33,400 nt of DNA, taken from positions 1 to 33,400 of the forward strand of contig NZ_LYVN01000033.1 of the NCBI RefSeq assembly GCF_001990265.1. The letters are read 5' to 3'. The stretch comes from Sphingopyxis sp. KK2. GTDB taxonomy: Bacteria > Pseudomonadota > Alphaproteobacteria > Sphingomonadales > Sphingomonadaceae. The notes under the pieces are model-generated. The model was given only the letters and a program-made list of their open reading frames with translations. It was not told the DNA's origin and ran no database searches. The stretch's first letter is position 1. Each line of letters begins with the position of its first letter. A program made the translations under genes and the position numbers. Positions 9,189-16,325 of the stretch are shown piece by piece.

Positions 9189-10122
9189 GAGTTTTTCGCT
9201 CGCCGGCAAGCGCGTCTGGGTCGCGGGTCACCGCGGCATGGTCGGCAGTGCGCTCGTGCGCCGGCTCGCTGACGAGAATTGCGAGATACTGACTGCCGGC
9301 CGCGACACGCTCGACCTGCTCGACCAGGCGGCGGTGCGCGCCTGGGTCGCGCGCGAAAAGCCCGACGCGATATTCCTCGCCGCGGCCAAGGTCGGCGGCA
9401 TCCTCGCCAACGACAGCTTTCCGGCCGACTTCCTCTACCAGAACCTCGTCATCGAGACGAATATCATCGACGCCGCGCACCGCGCCGATGTCGCGAAACT
9501 CTGTTTCCTCGGCTCGTCGTGCATTTATCCGAAGTTTGCGGAGCAGCCGATCGTCGAAGAGGCGCTGCTCACCGGCCCGCTCGAGCCGACCAACGAATGG
9601 TATGCGATCGCCAAGATCGCCGGGATCAAGCTCGCGCAAAGCTATCGCCGCCAATATGGTGCCGACTATATTTCGGCGATGCCGACCAACCTCTATGGCC
9701 CCGGCGACAATTTCGACCTGACGTCGAGCCACGTCCTGCCCGCGCTGCTGCGCAAGGCGCATGAGGCCAAGACCAGCGGCGCGAAGGCCATGACTTTGTG
9801 GGGCAGCGGCACCCCGATGCGCGAATTCCTCCACGTCGACGACTGCGCCGACGCCTGCGTCTTCCTGATGAAGACCTATTCCGACGCGGGCCATGTCAAT
9901 GTCGGGTCGGGCAGCGACATCGCAATCATCGACCTCGCGCGCCTCGTCGCCGAGGTCGTCGGCGCCGACGTCGAGATCGCGCTCGACACCAGCAAGCCCG
10001 ACGGCACTCCGCGCAAACTCATGTCGAACGCCAAGCTCGCCGCCATGGGCTGGGCGCCGAAGGTGGCCTTGCGCGACGGCATCGCCGCCACATACGACTG
10101 GTTCCTCGCGCACCACGCCTGA
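9181..10122 (+). CDS. fcl: GDP-L-fucose synthase (GDP-4-keto-6-deoxymannose 3,5-epimerase/4-reductase)
   Basis: 313 residues, the usual size. Motifs: [14 protein letters not shown] (NADP-binding), [13 protein letters not shown], the GSSCIYP segment, and YAIAK (catalytic Tyr/Lys). The segment [26 protein letters not shown] is diagnostic of WcaG/Fcl. It performs the epimerisation and NADPH reduction that finish GDP-L-fucose from the Gmd product. The ATG at 9181 lies inside the end of gmd (8-nt overlap). The gene ends 31 nt before selO on the same strand. Confidence 0.96.
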   Translation: MAESFSLAGKRVWVAGHRGMVGSALVRRLADENCEILTAGRDTLDLLDQAAVRAWVAREKPDAIFLAAAKVGGILANDSFPADFLYQNLVIETNIIDAAHRADVAKLCFLGSSCIYPKFAEQPIVEEALLTGPLEPTNEWYAIAKIAGIKLAQSYRRQYGADYISAMPTNLYGPGDNFDLTSSHVLPALLRKAHEAKTSGAKAMTLWGSGTPMREFLHVDDCADACVFLMKTYSDAGHVNVGSGSDIAIIDLARLVAEVVGADVEIALDTSKPDGTPRKLMSNAKLAAMGWAPKVALRDGIAATYDWFLAHHA

Positions 10123-10153
10123 GGCGCGCTATAGGGCAGGCGAGGAGACCCGC

Positions 10154-11617
10154 ATGGATATCGCCTTCGACAACAGCTTCCACCGCGAGATGGAGGGCTT
10201 CTATGCCTCCGCCGAGGCCGCCTCGCCGTCGGCGCCGCGGCTGCTCGTCTTCAACCAGACGCTCGCCGCCACGCTCGGGCTCGACGCCGCCGACACCGAC
10301 GACGACACGCTTGCGCGCCTCTTCTCGGGCGCGACCTTGCCCGCCGGCGCCGATCCGCTCGCCTTCGCTTATGCCGGGCACCAGTTCGGCCATTTCTCGT
10401 CGCAACTCGGCGACGGCCGCGCGCTGCTGCTCGGCGAAATCGTCGCGCCCGACGGCAAGCGCTTCGACATGCAGCTCAAGGGCTCGGGACCGACGCCCTT
10501 TTCGCGCAACGGCGACGGCAAGGCCGCGATCGGCCCCGTACTGCGCGAATTTCTCGTGTCCGAGGCGATGGCGGCGATGCACGTGCCGACAACGCGCTCG
10601 CTCGCGGCGGTGGCGACCGGCGACCGTGTCCAGCGCGAACGCGCCCACCCGGGCGCGGTCCTCACCCGCATCGCCGCCAGCCATGTCCGCGTCGGCACCT
10701 TCCAGTTCTTCGCCGCGCATCTCGGCGCCGAGCATGTCATCCGGCTGTCCGATTATACGATCCGCCGCCACTACCCCGAGCTTGCGAACGCCGCCAATCC
10801 GCACCTCGCGCTGCTCGCGGCGGTGATCGAGCGCCAGTGCCTGCTCGTCGCCAAATGGATGGGGCTCGGCTTCGTCCATGGCGTGATGAACACCGACAAT
10901 GTCGCGGTCAGCGGCGAGACGATCGACTATGGACCTTGCGCCTTCATGGACCGCTTCGCCGTCAACAGCGTCTACAGCTCGATCGATGCCAACGGCCGCT
11001 ATGCCTATGGCAACCAGCCCGCGATCATGAACTGGAACACGGCGCGCTTCGCCGAGGCGCTGCTGCCCGCGATCCACGCGGTGAAGCCCGACGATGTCGA
11101 GGTCGCCAAAAAGCTCGTCGCCGACGTCGTGGAACAGTTCCGGGGCATCTGGCTCGCCACGATGCGGCAAAAGCTCGGCCTCGGCACCCCGCATTCGAGC
11201 GACGCCGGGTTGATCGACGCGCTGTTCGACGCGCTCGAGGCGAATGGCCCCGACTTCACCCTGTTCTTCCGCGCGCTCGCGACGCTGCTGCGCGGCGATG
11301 CCAGCGCGATGGAGGCGCTGCTCCCTGCGCCCGACGCGATGGCGCCGTGGATCGCGTCCTGGTGGGCGCAACTCGAACGCGAACCGATCGGCCCGCTCGA
11401 ACGCGCGGCGGCGATGGACGCGGTCAACCCGCTCTACATCCCGCGCAACCACCAGGTGGAGGCGGCGCTGGCCGCCGCCGAGGCGGACGACATGGCGCCC
11501 TTCCTCGCGTTGCTCGAGGTTGTTCGCGCGCCCTATGCCGAGCGCGCCGAGTGGACGGGCTACGCGCAACCGGGCCCCGCCGAAGCCGCACCTTATGTGA
11601 CTTTCTGCGGCACATGA
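10154..11617 (+). CDS. selO: Protein adenylyltransferase SelO (pseudokinase fold, formerly YdiU)
   Basis: 487 residues, typical of bacterial SelO. The start is ATG 10154 (MDIAFDNSFHREMEGFYA) with GAGGAG just upstream. Recognised blocks: AYAGHQFGHFSSQLGDGRALLLGE, LKGSGPTPFSRNGDGKAAIGP, REFLVSEAM, and HGVMNTDNVAVSG followed by DYGPCAFMD (the metal-binding, DFG-like region). SelO transfers AMP from ATP onto Ser/Thr/Tyr of target proteins with an inverted ATP orientation and is linked to oxidative stress in other organisms. A C-terminal selenocysteine or Cys occurs in many members: this protein ends YVTFCGT, with Cys near the end as in non-seleno bacterial forms. It has no known sugar role, yet sits in the same direction between the GDP-fucose and CDP-sugar modules. 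Confidence 0.95.
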   Translation: MDIAFDNSFHREMEGFYASAEAASPSAPRLLVFNQTLAATLGLDAADTDDDTLARLFSGATLPAGADPLAFAYAGHQFGHFSSQLGDGRALLLGEIVAPDGKRFDMQLKGSGPTPFSRNGDGKAAIGPVLREFLVSEAMAAMHVPTTRSLAAVATGDRVQRERAHPGAVLTRIAASHVRVGTFQFFAAHLGAEHVIRLSDYTIRRHYPELANAANPHLALLAAVIERQCLLVAKWMGLGFVHGVMNTDNVAVSGETIDYGPCAFMDRFAVNSVYSSIDANGRYAYGNQPAIMNWNTARFAEALLPAIHAVKPDDVEVAKKLVADVVEQFRGIWLATMRQKLGLGTPHSSDAGLIDALFDALEANGPDFTLFFRALATLLRGDASAMEALLPAPDAMAPWIASWWAQLEREPIGPLERAAAMDAVNPLYIPRNHQVEAALAAAEADDMAPFLALLEVVRAPYAERAEWTGYAQPGPAEAAPYVTFCGT

Positions 11618-11738
11618 ATTGCGATTCAAGGCTCGAAGCGCGTTGCAGCGTCTTGGCTTTGCGGCTACCGAACGGGCGCTTGCCAGCCCAATTGATTCCG
11701 CCGCATCCTGACAATCAGAACGGAACGAGCTCACCCCT

Positions 11739-12524
11739 ATGAAAGCATTGATCCTCTGTGGCGGCCGGGGAACCCGGCTGCGCGAAGTGTCCGAAACTTT
11801 GCCCAAACCGATGGTGCCGATCGGCGACAAACCGATCGTCTGGCACATCATGAAAATCTATGCCGCGCACGGCATCACCGACTTCGTCCTGCTGCTGGGG
11901 TACAAGGGCGACATCATCCGCGACTTCTTCCTCAACTACGCCAATCAGTCCTCCGACGTCACCGTCGACCTGTCGAAGCGCGGCGAGGACCGGTTGCAGT
12001 TCCACAAGCACCAGACCGAGGATTGGAAGGTCACGCTCGCCGAAACCGGCGAGGACGCTATGACCGGCGCGCGCATCCGCCGCGGCGCGCGCTATCTCGA
12101 CGGGGTCGACCATTTCTGCGCGACCTATGGCGACGGCGTCGGCGATGTCGACATTTCGGCGCTGGTCGATTTCCACAAGGGCCATGGCAAGACCGCGACG
12201 CTCACCGGCGTCTATCCGCCGGGCCGCTTCGGCGAACTCGGTACCGAGGGCGGCGTCGTCGCGAGCTTCAACGAAAAGCCGCAGGTCTCGGGCGGCCACA
12301 TCAACGGTGGTTTCTTCGTCTTCAACCGCAACTTCGTCGACGATTATCTCGACGATCGCGAGGATCTGATCCTCGAGCGCGAGCCGATGGAGCGCCTCGC
12401 TGCGAACCGCGACCTGATGATGTTCGAACATAACGGCTTCTGGCAGCCGATGGACACGCCGCGCGAATATTCGCTGCTCAACGAGCTGTGGGCCGAAGGG
12501 CAGGCGCCCTGGAAGAAGTGGTAA
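11739..12524 (+). CDS. rfbF: Glucose-1-phosphate cytidylyltransferase
   Basis: 261 residues, as expected. It opens with the nucleotidyltransferase signature MKALILCGGRGTRLREVSE and TLPKPMVPIGDKPIVWHIMK. FCATYGDGVGDVDI carries the metal-binding Asp, and INGGFFVFNR lies further on. It makes CDP-glucose from CTP and glucose-1-phosphate, the first step of CDP-linked 6-deoxy (and 3,6-dideoxy) sugar synthesis. The 121-nt gap after selO could hold its own promoter, but I see no clear one. A GGAACGAG ribosome site precedes ATG 11739. It lies 8 nt upstream of the dehydratase gene that uses its product. Confidence 0.95.
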   Translation: MKALILCGGRGTRLREVSETLPKPMVPIGDKPIVWHIMKIYAAHGITDFVLLLGYKGDIIRDFFLNYANQSSDVTVDLSKRGEDRLQFHKHQTEDWKVTLAETGEDAMTGARIRRGARYLDGVDHFCATYGDGVGDVDISALVDFHKGHGKTATLTGVYPPGRFGELGTEGGVVASFNEKPQVSGGHINGGFFVFNRNFVDDYLDDREDLILEREPMERLAANRDLMMFEHNGFWQPMDTPREYSLLNELWAEGQAPWKKW

Positions 12525-12532
12525 GCGGCGCG

Positions 12533-13645
12533 ATGTTCGGCGACGCATATCGCGGCAAGACCGTGCTGCTGACCGGCCACACGGGGTTCAAGGGCTCGTG
12601 GATGGCCGAATGGCTGCTGATGCTCGGCGCGAAAGTCGTCGGCTTCTCGCACAAGGTCGACGACGGCCCGTCGCATTTCAACAGCCTCGGACTGGCCGAC
12701 CGGATGACGCATATCCTCGGCGACGTGCGCGATGCCGATGCGCTGTACGATGTGGTGACGGCGCACAAGCCCGACTATGTCTTCCATCTCGCGGCGCAGT
12801 CGCTCGTCCGCTATTCCTACGACCATCCGGTCGAAACGATGGCCACCAACGTCATGGGGACCGTCAACCTGCTCGACGCGCTGCGCCGCGCGGGCCAGCC
12901 GGCGGCGGTGGTCTGTGTCACTTCGGACAAATGCTACGAAAATCGCGAAGTGCTCTCGGGCTATCGCGAGGACGATCCGATGGGTGGCTATGACACCTAC
13001 AGCGCGTCGAAGGGCGCCGCCGAGATCGTCGCGCACAGCTATCGCCGCAGCTTCTTTTCGGCGCCGGACAGCCCCGTGAAGATGGCGACAGTGCGCGCGG
13101 GCAATGTCATCGGCGGCGGCGACTGGTCGCTCGACCGGATCGTTCCCGACTGCGTGCGCAGCCTCGCGAAGGGCGAGGCGATCCGCCTTCGCAATCCGCA
13201 TGCGACGCGGCCCTGGCAGCATGTACTCGAATCCCTGAGCGGCTATCTCTGGCTCGGCGCGCTGCTCGGCGGTGCGGCGACGACAGCGCGGGTGAAATCG
13301 CCGACCGACGTCACCGAGGCGTTCAACTTCGGCCCATGGGTCGAGGCCAATGGCTCGGTCGAACGGCTCGTGACCGAATTCCTGAAGCATTGGACCGGCA
13401 CCTGGGTCGATGCGGCCGAAGCCGGCGCGGTCCACGAAGCCGGGCTGCTCGGCCTGTCGATCGACAAGGCCTATCACAAGCTCGGCTGGGCGCCGACGCT
13501 CGACTTCGCGGGCGGGGTCGCGCTGACCGCGGGCTGGTACCGGGCGGTCGTTGCCGAACAGGCTCCCGCGCTCGAGCGGACGCGTCACGATATCGAAAGC
13601 TTCGTCGCCGAAGCGCGGGCGAAGTCGCTCGCCTGGGCGGCCTGA
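12533..13645 (+). CDS. rfbG: CDP-glucose 4,6-dehydratase
   Basis: 370 residues from ATG 12533 (MFGDAYRGKTVLLTGHTGFKGSW). GHTGFKGSWMAEWL is the family-typical NAD-binding start. FHLAAQSLVRYSYDHPVETM, the SDKCYENRE segment and YSASKGAAE (Tyr/Lys pair) are all present. The late block GNVIGGGDWSLDRIVPDCVR is specific to RfbG/DdhB. It converts CDP-glucose to CDP-4-keto-6-deoxy-D-glucose. Upstream in-frame GTG codons exist (12488, 12518) but would overlap rfbF and have no better ribosome site. Its product is probably handed to the epimerase and reductase-like proteins encoded next. Confidence 0.94.
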   Translation: MFGDAYRGKTVLLTGHTGFKGSWMAEWLLMLGAKVVGFSHKVDDGPSHFNSLGLADRMTHILGDVRDADALYDVVTAHKPDYVFHLAAQSLVRYSYDHPVETMATNVMGTVNLLDALRRAGQPAAVVCVTSDKCYENREVLSGYREDDPMGGYDTYSASKGAAEIVAHSYRRSFFSAPDSPVKMATVRAGNVIGGGDWSLDRIVPDCVRSLAKGEAIRLRNPHATRPWQHVLESLSGYLWLGALLGGAATTARVKSPTDVTEAFNFGPWVEANGSVERLVTEFLKHWTGTWVDAAEAGAVHEAGLLGLSIDKAYHKLGWAPTLDFAGGVALTAGWYRAVVAEQAPALERTRHDIESFVAEARAKSLAWAA

Positions 13646-13667
13646 TCCAAACCTGTAGGGGGATATT

Positions 13668-14117
13668 ATGATCGACGGCGTGCTGATTACACCGCTCAGG
13701 CAGATTCCGGACGAGCGCGGCAAGATCATGCACATGCTGCGCGCCGATGCGCCGCATTTCGAGAAGTTCGGCGAAATCTATTTCTCGTGCGTCCAGCCCG
13801 GCGCGATCAAGGCGTGGCACATCCACAGCGAAATGACGCTGAACTATGCCGTCGTCCACGGCCGCATCAAGTTCGTCCTCTACGACGATCGCGAAGGCTC
13901 GCCGACGCGCGGCGAACTCCAGGAAATCTTCATGGGCGAGGATAATTATTGCCTCGTCACGGTGCCGCCCTTCGTGTGGAACGGTTTCAAGGGCTATGGC
14001 CAATATCCGGCGATCGTCGCCAATTGCACGACGATCGCGCACCGCGCCGACGAGATCGACCGCATGGATCCGTTTACCGACAAGATTCCGTACAACTGGG
14101 ACGTCCGCCATGGCTGA
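13668..14117 (+). CDS. RmlC-like (dTDP-4-dehydrorhamnose 3,5-epimerase family) cupin epimerase
   Basis: 149 residues, shorter than RmlC (about 180). It follows the RmlC fold order: TPLRQIPDERGKIMHMLRAD, then EIYFSCVQPGAIKAWHIHSEM with the conserved catalytic His, LNYAVVHGRIKFVLYDDR, and VPPFVWNGFKGY. Where RmlC has a catalytic Tyr (YxxTxxYxPExE), this one reads CTTIAHRADEIDRMDP, so the general-acid Tyr appears absent or displaced. That could mean epimerisation at one carbon only. Its position directly after rfbF-rfbG suggests that the substrate is CDP-4-keto-6-deoxyglucose rather than a dTDP-sugar. GGGGG precedes ATG 13668. The last 8 nt overlap the next gene. Confidence 0.82.
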   Translation: MIDGVLITPLRQIPDERGKIMHMLRADAPHFEKFGEIYFSCVQPGAIKAWHIHSEMTLNYAVVHGRIKFVLYDDREGSPTRGELQEIFMGEDNYCLVTVPPFVWNGFKGYGQYPAIVANCTTIAHRADEIDRMDPFTDKIPYNWDVRHG

Positions 14118-15027
14118 CGGCCGGCTGCTGCTCGTCGGCGGCAGCGGATATTTCGGGGCGCGGCTGGCCGGGGCGCTGGCCGCTGATTGGGACGTCGCGG
14201 TGACAGTGCGCTCGGACACGCCCGCGCGCGCTGCCTGGCTGCGTGAAACGAGCATCGCGGCCCACCATTATGATAGCAGGGTCGACGCCGGCCTGCCGGG
14301 CGGCGATTTCGAAGCCATTATCAATCTCGCCATGCCCGGTGCGCAGGCGGCTGGCAAGGACGCGGGCGCGGCGATGGAACAGGGCCTAGCGACCGCCGCC
14401 GCCTGCCTCGCCGCGTTGCGCGAGGACAGGGCGGAGCGGCTCATCCACTTCTCGACCTTCCACGTCTACGGCGGCAACGCGGCGGAACTCTATACCGAGG
14501 ATATGCCGAAGGCACCCGGCCATCCCTATGGCCACGCGCATCTCGCGGTCGAGGGCGAACTCACCGCCAGCGACGTCGCCGACCGCATCGCGATCGTCCG
14601 GCCAACCAACATGATCGGGGCGCCCGCGCACCGCGATCTGGGCGAACAGGCGGGACTGATCTTCCTCGACCTCTGCCGTCAGGCCGCCGAAAACGGGGCG
14701 ATGAGCCTGCGCAACGATGGCCAAAGTTATCGCGACATCCTGCCGTTCGGCGACGCGATCGCTGCCGTCGACCTCCTGCTCCGCGCCGGAAATGGCTGGA
14801 ACGACATCTTCAACCTCGGTGCGGGGCGGGCGATTACGATGCAGGCGCTCGCCGAGAGCATCGCGGGGGCCGCGCCGCGCCCCGTGCCCATTGCCTATGG
14901 CGACGGCACCGATGCCTTCCGCAGTCCCTTCACAGTCGATATTTCGCGCCTCGCCGCGCTCGGCTGGGTCCCATCGGCGCGCATCGCCGACGAAGCCCGC
15001 CACACCATCGCCGCGTTCGCCGCGTGA
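14110..15027 (+). CDS. NAD-dependent epimerase/dehydratase-family protein, probable CDP-4-keto-sugar reductase with altered YxxxK
   Basis: 305 residues, extended-SDR fold. LLLVGGSGYFGARLA gives a proper GxxGxxG, and HFSTFHVYGG corresponds to the active-site Ser/Thr strand. The expected YxxxK reads YGHAH: Tyr140 is present but position 144 is His (codon CAT) instead of the catalytic Lys. The IVRPTNMIGAP and YRDILPFGDAIAAVDLLL blocks of the family are intact and there is no frame damage, so the gene looks functional. It starts at ATG 14110, overlapping the epimerase gene by 8 nt, and its stop overlaps the GTG of the glycosyltransferase. In context it would reduce the 4-keto group of the CDP-sugar. 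That role is inferred; a non-catalytic or altered enzyme is possible. Confidence 0.8.
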   Translation: MADGRLLLVGGSGYFGARLAGALAADWDVAVTVRSDTPARAAWLRETSIAAHHYDSRVDAGLPGGDFEAIINLAMPGAQAAGKDAGAAMEQGLATAAACLAALREDRAERLIHFSTFHVYGGNAAELYTEDMPKAPGHPYGHAHLAVEGELTASDVADRIAIVRPTNMIGAPAHRDLGEQAGLIFLDLCRQAAENGAMSLRNDGQSYRDILPFGDAIAAVDLLLRAGNGWNDIFNLGAGRAITMQALAESIAGAAPRPVPIAYGDGTDAFRSPFTVDISRLAALGWVPSARIADEARHTIAAFAA

Positions 15028-16187
15028 CGGGTCCGCGCCTTCTCGCGATTTCGCTGTCGTGCCACGAGCCGGTGAACCGCGCGTTGTTCCGCGAGATCGG
15101 CGCGCTCGGTGTGCCCGTCCACCTCGTCGTGCCGCGCCGACACTTCGTCGGCGGAAAATGGCGCGATACCCCCGACTTTCCGCCCGAAAATTACGAGCTG
15201 ACGCTGCTCGACCTGACCGGCACCAACCAGCGCACCCATACGCTCCAAGGCCTGCAGGCCGTCGTCGATGCCTTTCAGCCGACGCATATCTATTGCGACA
15301 GCGACCCCGCCAGCATGATGGTGCGGCAGGCAAAGCAGGTCGCGCCGCACGCCCGGCTCTGGTCGCTGACCGCCGAAAATATGCCGCAGAGCCTCGGCAT
15401 CGACCTCAAAAAGGCGTTCGAAACGCGCCAGCCTGCCGGCATCGCCTCGGCGCTCGTCAAGGCGTGGCTGCGCCGCTCGGCAAGGCGCAAGGTCGACCGC
15501 GTGCTGACGCTCAGCAAGGACGGCACCGCGCTGATCGAAGCGATGGGGCTGACTGCGACGCAGGTGCCGATCGGCTTCGACCCGCGGCTGTTCCAGCCGC
15601 TTCCCGAGCCCGAGCGTGCTGCGGTGCGCGACGAACTCGGTCTCACCCAGCCGGTGGTCGCCTATTTCGGGCGCCAGACCCCCGAAAAGGGCATCCATGT
15701 CCTGATCGACGCGCTCGACCGCATCCGCGAGCGGCCTTGGCAATTCCTGATCGACGATTTCATCGGCGCGTCGGGCTATACCGCGCAGCTCGAGGCGCAG
15801 ATCGATCGGCTCGGGCTTTCGCACCGCGTCATCTTCTTTGAATCGAAGCATGAAGACATGGCGCGCTACATGAACGCCGCCGACATCGTCGTCCTGCCGT
15901 CGCTCAGCACCCCCAAGTGGAAGGAGCAGTACGGCCGCGTCATCCAGGAAGTGATGGCGTGCGGACGCACGATGGTCGGCAGCCGTTCGGGCGCGATCCC
16001 GGAGGTGATGGGCGGGCAGGGGCATCTGTTCGACGAAGGCGATGTCGACGGCCTTGCGGCGCTGCTCGGCAAGCTGCTCGACAAGGGCGATTTCGCCGAC
16101 GAGGGCGCACGGGCCTATGCGCTCGCCAATCTGTCGGTCGACCGCCAGGCCGCGATCATGGCCGACCTGCTGCGCCGCGAAAGCTGA
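15024..16187 (+). CDS. Glycosyltransferase family 4 (GT-B fold)
   Basis: 387 residues. The C-terminal domain begins near residue 210 with VVAYFGRQTPEKGIHVLIDA, typical of GT4. The donor-binding E-x7-E is EQYGRVIQEVMACG, followed by GAIPEVMG, and VIFFESKHEDMARYMNAADIVVLPS lies between. The N-terminal half (LLAISLSCHEPVNRALFREIG) is the acceptor domain. It transfers a sugar from a nucleotide donor to the growing repeat unit at the cytoplasmic membrane face, retaining the anomeric configuration. GTG at 15024 shares bases with the previous stop (GTGA), so translation is coupled. As the last gene of the CDP-sugar module it may use that sugar as donor, but specificity cannot be read. The following 138 nt to tamA contain a CGTTGC/GCAACG hairpin (16216-16232) without a T-run. 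Confidence 0.9.
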   Translation: MTGPRLLAISLSCHEPVNRALFREIGALGVPVHLVVPRRHFVGGKWRDTPDFPPENYELTLLDLTGTNQRTHTLQGLQAVVDAFQPTHIYCDSDPASMMVRQAKQVAPHARLWSLTAENMPQSLGIDLKKAFETRQPAGIASALVKAWLRRSARRKVDRVLTLSKDGTALIEAMGLTATQVPIGFDPRLFQPLPEPERAAVRDELGLTQPVVAYFGRQTPEKGIHVLIDALDRIRERPWQFLIDDFIGASGYTAQLEAQIDRLGLSHRVIFFESKHEDMARYMNAADIVVLPSLSTPKWKEQYGRVIQEVMACGRTMVGSRSGAIPEVMGGQGHLFDEGDVDGLAALLGKLLDKGDFADEGARAYALANLSVDRQAAIMADLLRRES

Positions 16188-16325
16188 ACGCGCGGAACCA
16201 CTTGGGCCTGCGCGACGTTGCCTTGTGCAACGGCAGGGGGATCATCATCATTTGCGTATCGCCAACCATCCATCGCATCGCGCGAGAATCCGGTTGCGCC
16301 GCACGCTGCTGCGGGTCACAAGCCG

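Noticed and set aside
16216..16232. Hairpin CGTTGC/GCAACG after the glycosyltransferase gene as a terminator
   Set aside because: The stem is only six pairs and is followed by GCAGGGGG, not a T-run.
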